Source: Calothrix sp. NIES-2098 (lineage in GTDB: Bacteria; Cyanobacteriota; Cyanobacteriia; Cyanobacteriales; Nostocaceae). From it: a DNA stretch of 64,000 bases. Location: contig AP018172.1 of NCBI GenBank assembly GCA_002368175.1, forward strand, positions 186,001-250,000. Reading direction: 5' to 3'. A model generated the notes under the pieces. It saw only the letters and a list, made by a program, of their open reading frames with translations. It made no database searches and was not told the DNA's origin. Positions 43,605 to 51,436 of the stretch are shown here, one piece after another (the first letter of the stretch is position 1; each line of letters starts with the position of its first letter). Position numbers and translations under genes: made by a program.

Positions 43605-44717
43605 ATGAATAATAGTATTAACTTGTTTTCTCCCTACCAATTAGGTGACTTAGAACTGCCCAACCGCATAGTCATGGCTCCTTTAACTAGACAAAGAGCA
43701 GGTAAGGGAAACGTACCGCACTCACTAAATGCTACATACTACGCTCAACGTGCTTCTGCTGGACTGATTATTGCAGAAGCAACTCAAGTTTCTCCTCAAG
43801 GACAAGGGTATCCTAATACACCAGGTATTTATTCAGCTGAACAAGTAGCGGGCTGGAAATTAGTCACCGATGCCGTGCATCAACAGGGAGGAAGAATTTT
43901 TTTGCAACTGTGGCACGTAGGCAGAATTTCTCACCCTGACTTTCAACCAGATGGAGCATTGCCTGTAGCACCTTCTGCGATCGCACCCAAAGGTGAAGCA
44001 TTCACCTACGATGGGCCTAAACCTTTTGTCACTCCCCGCGCTTTGGAAACCTCAGAGATTCCAAAGATTGTCGAACAATACCGTCAAGCAGCAAGCAATG
44101 CTCTAGCAGCTGGGTTTGATGGCATAGAAATTCACGCAGCTAATGGTTATTTAATTGACCAATTCCTCCGGGATGGTACGAATCAACGTACAGATGAGTA
44201 TGGGGGCAGTATTGAGAACCGCGTCCGATTTTTACTAGAAATAATAGAGGCAGTAACTAGCGTCTGGGATGCTAACCGGGTAGGGGTACGCCTTTCTCCT
44301 AGCGGCACATTTAACGATATGCGTGACTCCAATCCCTTGGAGATATTTGGTTACACAGCGCAAGTACTGAACCAATTTAATTTAGCCTATCTACATATTG
44401 TTGATTCCACAGACGCAGATATCAAATATGGTGGGACAGCAGTACCAACCAAGTATTTGCGAGAAAAGTATACGGGTACGCTGATTGCCAGTGCTGGTTA
44501 TACCCGTGAGAAGGGTAATGCTGTCTTAGCTAACAAACAAGCCGATTTAGTAGCCTTTGGCACGCTATTTATAGCAAATCCGGATTTACCCCGACGCTTT
44601 GCTTTAAATGCACCGTTGAATCAACCAGATCCAGAAACTTTTTATGGTGGTGGCGAACAAGGATATACAGACTATCCGTTTTGGTCGGCTACTGGCGAAC
44701 AAGTAGTTAGTCTATAA
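43605..44717 (+). CDS. Old yellow enzyme-type alkene reductase (NemA-like)
   Basis: A 370-residue FMN-dependent ene-reductase with APLTRQRA near residue 25 (Thr28), the substrate-binding pair His177/Asn180 in GIEIHAANGYL, and DQFLRDGTNQRTDEYGGSIENR. It reduces activated double bonds of electrophiles such as enones, or nitro esters, with NAD(P)H. It starts 34 bp after the SDR gene and precedes a nitroreductase. The trio suggests handling of reactive electrophiles, fitting the neighbouring redox regulator. Confidence 0.93.
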   Translation: MNNSINLFSPYQLGDLELPNRIVMAPLTRQRAGKGNVPHSLNATYYAQRASAGLIIAEATQVSPQGQGYPNTPGIYSAEQVAGWKLVTDAVHQQGGRIFLQLWHVGRISHPDFQPDGALPVAPSAIAPKGEAFTYDGPKPFVTPRALETSEIPKIVEQYRQAASNALAAGFDGIEIHAANGYLIDQFLRDGTNQRTDEYGGSIENRVRFLLEIIEAVTSVWDANRVGVRLSPSGTFNDMRDSNPLEIFGYTAQVLNQFNLAYLHIVDSTDADIKYGGTAVPTKYLREKYTGTLIASAGYTREKGNAVLANKQADLVAFGTLFIANPDLPRRFALNAPLNQPDPETFYGGGEQGYTDYPFWSATGEQVVSL

Positions 44718-44822
44718 TGACTGCGATGTAATGGGAAGCAACCTTTTACACCGAAAAAGTATTTAGTCCGAGAACAAAAAGCGCTATAACAGCGTAGGAA
44801 CCTAAACAATTCGGAGAATCTC

Positions 44823-45488
44823 ATGAGTGTAATTACACAAACTCAAGCCTTAGATGTACCTACCGCCATTCTCAAGCGTCGGTCGATTAAAACTTTCAAA
44901 TCAGATCCCATAGCCCCAGAACTACTCAAGCAACTAGTAGAGTTAACCGTAGCCGCACCCAGCAGTTTTAATATCCAAGATTGGCAAATTATCCTCGTGC
45001 AAGATGAGGGACAAAAGGCAGCATTATCAGCAGCATCTTGGAATCAACAACAAATTATCCAAGCACCTGTAACATTTGTGTTTGCTGCCAATCCCAAAGC
45101 TGGAGAACAAGACTTAACTCCAATTTATGAAAAGGCGCTGGAAACTGGTGCATGGAATGAAGGTACAATCAACTACTTTAAGAATGCCATACCGCAATTT
45201 CAAGCTTCTCTAGGAGACAAGCAACGCGAATATGCAATCAAAGATGCAATTATTGCTGCCACTCATTTGGTACTTGCAGCCGAAAGTTTAGGTTTATCTA
45301 CCTGCTTTATGAATGGTTGGATTGAGGAGCAAGTGAAGGCGGTAATTGGTGCAGCAGACGATCCAGATTTAGCGATCGCAGTTGTAGTACCTGTTGGTTA
45401 TGCCGCAGAACCACGCCTCAATCCCGGTCGCTTGCCGTTATCTGCTAACGTTTCTGTAGATAGAATAGGCAACCCATATCAGGGGTAA
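44823..45488 (+). CDS. Nitroreductase-family protein
   Basis: A 221-residue FMN-binding reductase. RRSIKTFKSDPI near residue 19 and VAAPSSFNIQDWQIILV near 45 are the usual FMN and active-site segments, and AAESLGLSTCFMNGW is the later conserved helix. Family members reduce nitroaromatics, quinones or enones with NAD(P)H. GGAGA sits before the ATG. It is co-directional with the ene-reductase. The substrate is unknown. Confidence 0.88.
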   Translation: MSVITQTQALDVPTAILKRRSIKTFKSDPIAPELLKQLVELTVAAPSSFNIQDWQIILVQDEGQKAALSAASWNQQQIIQAPVTFVFAANPKAGEQDLTPIYEKALETGAWNEGTINYFKNAIPQFQASLGDKQREYAIKDAIIAATHLVLAAESLGLSTCFMNGWIEEQVKAVIGAADDPDLAIAVVVPVGYAAEPRLNPGRLPLSANVSVDRIGNPYQG

Positions 45489-45512
45489 TTCTTAGTTGTA
45501 GAAATTCAACGA

Positions 45513-45548
45513 CAGATAAACACCGATAAACATTTCTGTGTTTATCTG
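45513..45548 (+). promoter_or_regulatory. Alternative-arm hairpin before MFS gene
   Basis: CAGATAAACA at 45513 can pair with TGTTTATCTG at 45539, and a second copy, GATAAACA at 45525, can pair with the same right arm. The two folds are mutually exclusive. It lies between the nitroreductase and MFS genes. Confidence 0.35.
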
Positions 45549-45573
45549 CTCCCTTCCCAAATCCCTTAAAACC

Positions 45574-46872
45574 ATGTCCCTAGCCTCGTTTTTAGCACGT
45601 CGTTCGCTTCACTATGGCTGGCTTGTCGCAGGTTTAACATTCTTAGCGTTATTAGTAGCAGCCGGAATTCGTTCTGCACCAGGAGTTCTGATTGTACCCT
45701 TAGAGCAGGAGTTTGGCTGGAGCAGAGCTACTATCTCCTTGGCAATTTCCCTGAATTTAGTACTGTATGGACTGATTGGCCCGTTTGCGGCTGCGGTTAT
45801 GGAACGCATCGGTATTCGCCGGACGATGGTATTTGCGCTGGCTTTTATCGCTCTTGGTGTTGGTTTAACCACTTTCATGTCAGCTTCCTGGCAGTTAGTC
45901 TTGCTTTGGGGAATCATTGTCGGTAGTGGTAGCGGAGTCATCGCCTTAGTATTAGGTGCGGTTGTTGTCAATCGTTGGTTTGTGGAACGGCGGGGTTTGG
46001 TTCTGGGAATTCTGACGGCCAGCACAGCTACCGGACAACTAGTGTTTCTGCCGATATTGGCGTCGGTCGTGGAAAGGTTGGGATGGCGAACAGCTACCTT
46101 AGCTTTAGCTGGTATTGCACTTGTAGTTACTCCCGCGATCGCCTTATTCATGCGCGATCGCCCTGCGGAAGTTGGCTTGCGGCCTTTTGGCGATTACAGC
46201 GAAACTGTGGAAGTAATACCGCCAAAAGTCAATTCCATCACTTCAACACTCAGTAAAATTTGGCAGGGCTTCAAATCTCGTGACTTTTGGTTGTTATGTA
46301 GCAGTTTTTTTATCTGTGGTGCCAGCACTAACGGACTCATTGGTACTCATCTAATTCCCGCTTGTATCGATCATGGTATCCCTGAAGTTAAGGCTGCGGG
46401 ACTGTTGGCGATTATGGGAATTTTTGATTTTATCGGCACAACTATTTCCGGTTGGTTGTCCGATCGCTGGAACAATCGCTACTTGCTTTGCTGGTACTAC
46501 GGTCTGCGGGGTATATCCCTAATTTTTCTACCCTTCAGTTTTCACTTCTCATTCTACGGACTTTCAATCTTTGCAATCTTCTACGGACTCGACTGGATTG
46601 CCACAGTACCGCCCACAGTTCGTCTTGTAGCTAACGTCTTCGGCAAAGAGAATGTCGGCGTCATGTTCGGCTGGATTGTCGCCGGACATCAACTCGGCGC
46701 AGCTACAGCCGCCTTCGGAGCCGGAGCGCTGAGAACCTGGCAGGGTAGTTACCTTCAGGCGTTTATTTTTTCGGGTGTTCTGTGTCTGATAGCCGCAGTC
46801 TTAGTGCTACGAATTGGTCAAAGCCCTACTAAGAATAATTCTCAGCTTTCTTCAGCCACCATTAATCCCTAG
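45574..46872 (+). CDS. MFS transporter (OFA/monocarboxylate-like)
   Basis: A protein of about 432 residues with 12 hydrophobic helices. The N-terminal LHYGWLVAGLTFLALLVAAGIRSAPGVLIVPLEQEFGWSRATISLAIS is typical of OFA/monocarboxylate-type MFS carriers, with VVVNRWFVERRGLVLGILTASTATGQLVFLP further in. Substrates in this group are organic anions. The ATG at 45574 is preferred over the GTG at 45538, which lies inside a hairpin. In this block it may export a detoxified product, which is inference. Confidence 0.85.
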   Translation: MSLASFLARRSLHYGWLVAGLTFLALLVAAGIRSAPGVLIVPLEQEFGWSRATISLAISLNLVLYGLIGPFAAAVMERIGIRRTMVFALAFIALGVGLTTFMSASWQLVLLWGIIVGSGSGVIALVLGAVVVNRWFVERRGLVLGILTASTATGQLVFLPILASVVERLGWRTATLALAGIALVVTPAIALFMRDRPAEVGLRPFGDYSETVEVIPPKVNSITSTLSKIWQGFKSRDFWLLCSSFFICGASTNGLIGTHLIPACIDHGIPEVKAAGLLAIMGIFDFIGTTISGWLSDRWNNRYLLCWYYGLRGISLIFLPFSFHFSFYGLSIFAIFYGLDWIATVPPTVRLVANVFGKENVGVMFGWIVAGHQLGAATAAFGAGALRTWQGSYLQAFIFSGVLCLIAAVLVLRIGQSPTKNNSQLSSATINP

Positions 46873-46894
46873 TCAGCAAAAGGAAATCGCACCT

Positions 46895-47584
46895 ATGCCA
46901 AAAACAGCTTTAATAGTTGGAGCAGGTAATGGATTAAGTGCCTCTATCGCTCGTTTATTTGCCAAAGAAGGACTGAACATAGCCTTAGCTGCTCGCAGCA
47001 TTGAGAAACTGACTCAGCTGAGTAGTGAAATTGGAGCGGTTAGCTTTGCTGCTGATGCTTCCAAACCAGAGGAGGTAGATCGGTTATTTGTCGATGTCGA
47101 AAATAAACTCAGTGCCCCGACAGTTGTTGTTTACAATCCTAGTTTTCGAGTCCGCGGGGCTTTAATTGATTTAGATCCTAATGAAGTTGCAAAAACTTTA
47201 GACATCACTGCCTACGGAGGCTTTCTGGTTGCCCAAGCTGCCGCTAGAAGGATGTTACAGCAGGGAGGCGGTGCTATCTTTTTTACTGGAGCCTCAGCAA
47301 GCGTTAAAGGTTATGCACAATCTGCACCTTTTGCGATGGGAAAATTTGCACTCAGGGGTTTAGCTCAAAGCATCGCCAGGGAACTAGCACCCAAGAATAT
47401 CCATGTGGCGCATTTTGTAATCGATGGAGCCATTCGTTCCACAGAACGCCAAGATCCAAAAGACAACCCTGATAGTACTCTCGATCCTGATGCGATCGCC
47501 CAAACTTATCTCAACATCTTAAATCAACCCCGCAGCGCTTGGACTTGGGAAGTAGAATTGCGCCCTTGGGTCGAGCGTTTTTAA
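46895..47584 (+). CDS. SDR-family protein with Phe at the catalytic Tyr position
   Basis: A 229-residue Rossmann protein: ALIVGAGNGLSASIARLFAKEG, then NPSFRVRGALIDLDPNEV and FFTGASASVKGYAQSAPFAMGKFALRGLAQSIAREL. In the usual YxxxK motif the Tyr is replaced by Phe (FAMGK), so catalysis must differ from normal SDRs unless the nearby Tyr in KGYAQ helps. The start at 46895 has AAAGGAAA upstream; the earlier ATG at 46814 lies inside the MFS gene. It follows that gene by 22 bp and is probably co-transcribed. Confidence 0.85.
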   Translation: MPKTALIVGAGNGLSASIARLFAKEGLNIALAARSIEKLTQLSSEIGAVSFAADASKPEEVDRLFVDVENKLSAPTVVVYNPSFRVRGALIDLDPNEVAKTLDITAYGGFLVAQAAARRMLQQGGGAIFFTGASASVKGYAQSAPFAMGKFALRGLAQSIARELAPKNIHVAHFVIDGAIRSTERQDPKDNPDSTLDPDAIAQTYLNILNQPRSAWTWEVELRPWVERF

Positions 47585-47618
47585 TCAAGTTTCCCAGATT
47601 TTTACCGAGCTACTAAAG

Positions 47619-48389
47619 ATGAAAATAGATTTCGGTATAACTGCCAATGATTACGCCAAACACCGCGCTGGTTTTCCTAATTCCTTATTTGACAGACTAT
47701 CTAAATACGGTATTGGTTTACCAGGGCAAAACATTGTTGACCTCGGTACAGGAACAGGAACCTTAGCACGAGGCTTTGCTACTAGAGGGGCGAAGGTGAT
47801 TGGCATAGACCCATCAGTATCACTTGTAGAACAAGCGAAGCAATTAGACCAAGCCGCCCAGGTTCAGGTAGAGTATCGCATAGCAACTGCGGAAAATACT
47901 GGCTTACCAGATGCTAGCGTTGATGTGGTGACTGCTGGGCAATGCTGGCATTGGTTCGACCGTCCCCGCGCTGTGCAGGAAGTCAAGCGGATTTTGAGAG
48001 CTGATGGTTACATTGCGATCGCTCATTTTGATTGGATACCTTTAAAAGCTAATGTAGTTGAAGCTACAGAAAAACTGATAGAAGCTCACAATCCCCAATG
48101 GAAAATGGGCGGCGGAAGTGGTTTGCATCCCCAGTGGTTACAAGACACTGCCGAGGGAGGATTCCAAGAAATTCAAACCTTCTCCTATGATATCTTTGTA
48201 CCTTACACTCACGAAGATTGGCGCGGACGGATACGTGCTAGCGCTGGTGTAGGAGCCAGTCTCACTACAGAACAAGTAGAAGTATTTGACCAGGAATTAG
48301 CAACATTATTGCAAGAAAAATATCCTACACCAATTTTGCAGGTTCACCATAGAGTTTGGGCTGCAATTGCTAAATTACCACATTCATAA
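47619..48389 (+). CDS. Class I SAM-dependent methyltransferase
   Basis: A 256-residue cytoplasmic methyltransferase of the Methyltransf_11 type: motif I NIVDLGTGTGTLARGFA, GIDPSVSLVEQA, then DVVTAGQCWHWFDRPRAVQEVKRIL. No extra domain is present. The substrate is unknown. It starts 34 bp after the SDR gene. As part of the electrophile-stress block it may methylate a small molecule. Confidence 0.88.
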   Translation: MKIDFGITANDYAKHRAGFPNSLFDRLSKYGIGLPGQNIVDLGTGTGTLARGFATRGAKVIGIDPSVSLVEQAKQLDQAAQVQVEYRIATAENTGLPDASVDVVTAGQCWHWFDRPRAVQEVKRILRADGYIAIAHFDWIPLKANVVEATEKLIEAHNPQWKMGGGSGLHPQWLQDTAEGGFQEIQTFSYDIFVPYTHEDWRGRIRASAGVGASLTTEQVEVFDQELATLLQEKYPTPILQVHHRVWAAIAKLPHS

Positions 48390-48513
48390 ACTACATCAGT
48401 TGGCAGCACGAGATACGTCAGACTAAGTAGAGATAATTCAAATTGCTCAAAAATTAAATTTTTCCTTCCGCCTTCTGCCTTTTACTTAATCACAAAATTC
48501 AGGAGAAATAAGC

Positions 48514-49212
48514 ATGATTGACCTTTACTATTGGACAACTCCGAACGGTCATAAAATCACAATTTTCTTAGAAGAAGTTGGGCTTCCATACAACATTATT
48601 CCAGTAAATATTGGTGCTGGCGATCAATTCAAGCCAGAGTTTCTCAAGATTGCGCCTAACAATCGCATTCCAGCAATTGTTGATAACGAACCTGTTGGTG
48701 GAGGTGAACCAATCTCGGTTTTTGAGTCTGGTGCAATTCTGCTGTATTTAGCAGAAAAAACCGGGAAGTTAATTCCGCAAGATGTGCGTAAACGCGTAGA
48801 GGTTTTACAATGGCTATTCTGGCAGATGGCAGGTTTAGGGCCAATGGCGGGACAGAACCACCACTTTAGCCAATACGCACCAGAAAAAATTGACTATGCT
48901 ATTAACCGCTACGTCAAAGAAACAGGACGCTTGTATGCAGTCTTAAATAAGAGACTAGCAGATAGAGAATTTGTGGCTGGCGAATATTCGATTGCTGATA
49001 TTGCCGCTTATCCCTGGATTGTACCTTATGAAAATCAACGTCAAAACTTAGAAGATTTTCCTAATTTAAAGCGCTGGTTTGAGGCAATAAAAGCACGTCC
49101 GGCAACAATTCGCGCTTACGAAAAAGCAGAAGCATTTAAAAATCAGGCATTAGATATTGAAAAGTCACAGGATTTATTATTTAATCAATCTGCCCAGACT
49201 ATTCAACGTTGA
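48514..49212 (+). CDS. Glutathione S-transferase (YghU/YfcG-like)
   Basis: A 232-residue GST. The N-terminal thioredoxin-like domain (about 1-85) opens IDLYYWTTPNGHKITIFLEEVGLPY, with NNRIPAIVD and ESGAILLYLAEKTGKL. The all-helical C-terminal domain (about 90-210) has FWQMAGLGPMAGQNHHF and ADIAAYPWI. This matches Ure2p/YfcG/YghU-like (Nu-class) enzymes, which use glutathione for disulfide and peroxide reduction. GGAG precedes the ATG. It ends the seven-gene same-strand block. Confidence 0.9.
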   Translation: MIDLYYWTTPNGHKITIFLEEVGLPYNIIPVNIGAGDQFKPEFLKIAPNNRIPAIVDNEPVGGGEPISVFESGAILLYLAEKTGKLIPQDVRKRVEVLQWLFWQMAGLGPMAGQNHHFSQYAPEKIDYAINRYVKETGRLYAVLNKRLADREFVAGEYSIADIAAYPWIVPYENQRQNLEDFPNLKRWFEAIKARPATIRAYEKAEAFKNQALDIEKSQDLLFNQSAQTIQR

Positions 49213-49257
49213 ACCTGATACCTTAATCCCAATTATTCGCAATTAATAATTGTGTAG

Positions 49258-49466
49258 GGTGGGCATTGCCTAAGCTGTTGACTCTGTGCCTTTTTAGGAG
49301 TTAAAAAATCATGCAAAATCTGTGCCGTCATTGCGAGGAGGAACGACGAAGCAATCCCAGAATATTTGCGATTGCGTCGCTTCGCTCGCAATGACAGTAG
49401 ACAAAAATAGCATGAACCAAAAACGCCGAAATTCCATCAAAGTGAACAGCCTAGGCATTGCCCACC
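49258..49466. mobile_element. 209-bp palindromic element, MITE-like
   Basis: Terminal inverted repeats of 26 bp (49258-49283 and 49441-49466) match at 23 positions. Inside is a second inverted pair beginning GTCATTGCGAG (49327) and ending CTCGCAATGAC (49395). The region in between is also roughly symmetric. TA dinucleotides lie close to both ends, consistent with a TA target. There is no coding capacity. It fills the gap between the GST gene and the cupin gene. Confidence 0.6.
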
Positions 49467-49481
49467 TATAAATTTTAGCTA

Positions 49482-49979
49482 CTACGTAGAAACATCACCA
49501 GTAGGAATAAGAATCTGGATACCGTACTTAGGAGCAACTGTGATAATTTTCTCAATAGCTTCAGGAGTAATAGGTGGAGGAGGAGCCAGGGGACTCGCTA
49601 CTTTAGTACCCACTTCTGCAAAGAATTTTTCAATACCTGCTGGTGTTGTCCAACATAACAATTTCCCGGTTGTTGAACCAATATTTTTAAAGTAGTGAAG
49701 TTGACCTTTGGGGGAGTGAAGAAAAGTGCCAACATTAGCAACAATCGTTTCTTCGTCTAGGTGAAATTCAAACGTGCCTTCTTGAATATAAAAAGCTTCG
49801 TCTTCCTGAGTATGAATGTGTGGTGGCGGCCCTATCTGTGGCTCTACAAAAATTTCAAACAAGGCATATTTCCCATCTGTATCTTCGCTGACTGCTTTAA
49901 AAGTAACTACATCACCAGCTACTGAGTAAGCATCACCTTGACCGGGTTGCATTAATAAACCATTTTGATTGATAGTCAT
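49482..49979 (-). CDS. Cupin-domain protein
   Basis: A 165-residue beta-barrel protein. The cupin motif 1 is PPHIHTQEDEAFYIQEGTFEFHLDEE (metal-binding His, His, Glu) and the second is HSPKGQLHYFKN. It resembles quercetin-dioxygenase-like or mannose-isomerase-like small cupins. Substrate and reaction are unknown. It is divergent or downstream relative to unrelated genes and next to the palindromic element. Confidence 0.85.
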   Translation of the reverse strand: MTINQNGLLMQPGQGDAYSVAGDVVTFKAVSEDTDGKYALFEIFVEPQIGPPPHIHTQEDEAFYIQEGTFEFHLDEETIVANVGTFLHSPKGQLHYFKNIGSTTGKLLCWTTPAGIEKFFAEVGTKVASPLAPPPPITPEAIEKIITVAPKYGIQILIPTGDVST

Positions 49980-50206
49980 GTTGATAATATTGCTTGAATT
50001 GAATAGTCATAATATTGACTTGATTTAAGTTAATAAACAAGTGAAAACATCTGTCTATTACAGAGCTTGAAAAATTTTTGTATAACTTATAGATTTGAAA
50101 TAAAACTCAAGATGGCTACGAATATATTTCGTTAGTTATGTTTCTAATTATTATTCATCTGCTGCTCCAATGATGTTAAAGAACTTCATTTCAAACTAAT
50201 ACCAAT

Positions 50207-50802
50207 TCACGAAAAGCCTGATACAAATAAAGCATCCAGAATAAAACCCCAACCTGTAATAGAAGCAACAATGAAGTTGTTTAATTGCTCAAGGCGTTGC
50301 CAGATAGCTGTTCTTAACTCGTCTAAATTGGCAAAGCATTCCCAACTTAAATTTCTTTTAACTTCTTCCCATAACCTTTCAATGGGATTGACCTGGGGAG
50401 TATGTGGAGGTTGAAATAAGAAAATAATATTTTCGGGAATTTGAAGTGTCTGGCTTAAATGAAAAGCACCATTATCTAATTGAAGAATATGTATATCGTC
50501 TGGATATGTAGCCGCAAATTGTTCTAGAAAGATATTGAAACAAGCTGTGTTGAGATGAGAAAATTCCCAAATATAATACTCCCCAGTTAATGGTTCTACT
50601 AAACCGTATAAATAGAAATTTTCTCTTCTCCATTGCATGATGCCGATAGGTTTAATGCCACAAAGCGTAATCAGTCTTCCTAATTCTGTTTTTAATCCTA
50701 CACGGCTTTCATCACCACACCAGTATCTAATTCTTTTGTGTTTATCCTTTGGCTCTATAACGTGTTTTTTAATGACTTCTAGGTATTGTGGCAGTTTTTT
50801 TT
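50207..50802 (-). CDS. IS630 transposase, C-terminal (DDE) part
   Basis: The open frame downstream of the A8 slip site encodes the catalytic domain: WCGDESRVGLKTELG (first Asp), ILQLDNGAFHLS (second Asp) and NPIERLWEEVK (Glu), so the DDE triad is intact. Translation from an internal ATG at 50638 would omit the first Asp. The full enzyme therefore needs a -1 frameshift from the upstream frame, giving about 357 residues. Confidence 0.8.
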
Positions 50803-51279
50803 AAATTCTGATTCTGCTTCTTCGTGATGTTTTATCCCTACTGCTCTTGGCACTTTTAATTTGGCTTTCATTCGATAACGTACTGTATCATGTACTACTT
50901 TATATGATGCTTCTATTCCCTCCACTGCTTTTAGCCATGTTCGGATTTCTTCATAACTTTTAAATCCTTCTGGTTGTTCTAGTTCTTTTAAAAGTTGCTC
51001 TTTTGCTTCTGACTTAATAATTGGCGGTCGTCCTGTACTTTTTTTTATTACTAACAGACCTGTAATTCCTGATTGTGTATAAGCCTTTAACCATCGCTGT
51101 ACTGTTACTCTTCCTCTGCCCAGAACAACACCTACATCCTGTATTGTTTTTACTTGTCCCATTTTCAGCAAATACAAAGCTTGTATTCTTTCACGGCTTG
51201 ATGCGGTTTTTTGTTTTAACAGCAGTTCATGTAACTCTTCGACTGACTCTTTTATTTCAACTTTAGTTACTCCAGCCAT
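50779..51279 (-). CDS. IS630 transposase, N-terminal (helix-turn-helix) part
   Basis: A 166-residue frame with two helix-turn-helix segments: SRERIQALYLLKMGQVKTIQDVGVVLGRGRVTVQRWLKAY and a winged-helix part ending SYKVVHDTVRYRMKAKLKVPR. It binds the inverted ends. It stops soon after a run of eight A (T at 50795-50802 on the plus strand), where a -1 slip would join it to the DDE frame. Confidence 0.8.
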   Translation of the reverse strand: MAGVTKVEIKESVEELHELLLKQKTASSRERIQALYLLKMGQVKTIQDVGVVLGRGRVTVQRWLKAYTQSGITGLLVIKKSTGRPPIIKSEAKEQLLKELEQPEGFKSYEEIRTWLKAVEGIEASYKVVHDTVRYRMKAKLKVPRAVGIKHHEEAESEFKKNCHNT

Positions 51280-51436
51280 TTTTATTGTTCATATTTATTC
51301 CTTAATTATTTGTATCATACTTTTAGTTAATTGGTATAACTTTAATCAAACCTAATGTTAAAAAATCTCCGCGTCATCAATTCGATGACACGAAGTTGGA
51401 CAAGCGACATCAATTTGCAAATGTAGAGTTCAGAAA

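Larger units (their letters stand above)
50202..51334 (-). mobile_element. IS630-family insertion sequence
   Basis: A 1133-bp element. Inverted ends of 29 bp (50202-50230 and 51306-51334, 25 of 29 matching) start CCAATT. TA flanks both ends (50200-50201 and 51335-51336), the target duplication expected for IS630. It carries one transposase in two overlapping frames. It lies between the cupin gene and the SLH glycosylhydrolase gene and disrupts no visible gene. Confidence 0.85.

Noticed and set aside
45612..46151. A 179-residue minus-strand frame opposite the MFS gene.
   Set aside because: A shadow of the membrane protein frame; composition is Pro/Thr/Arg-rich with no domain.
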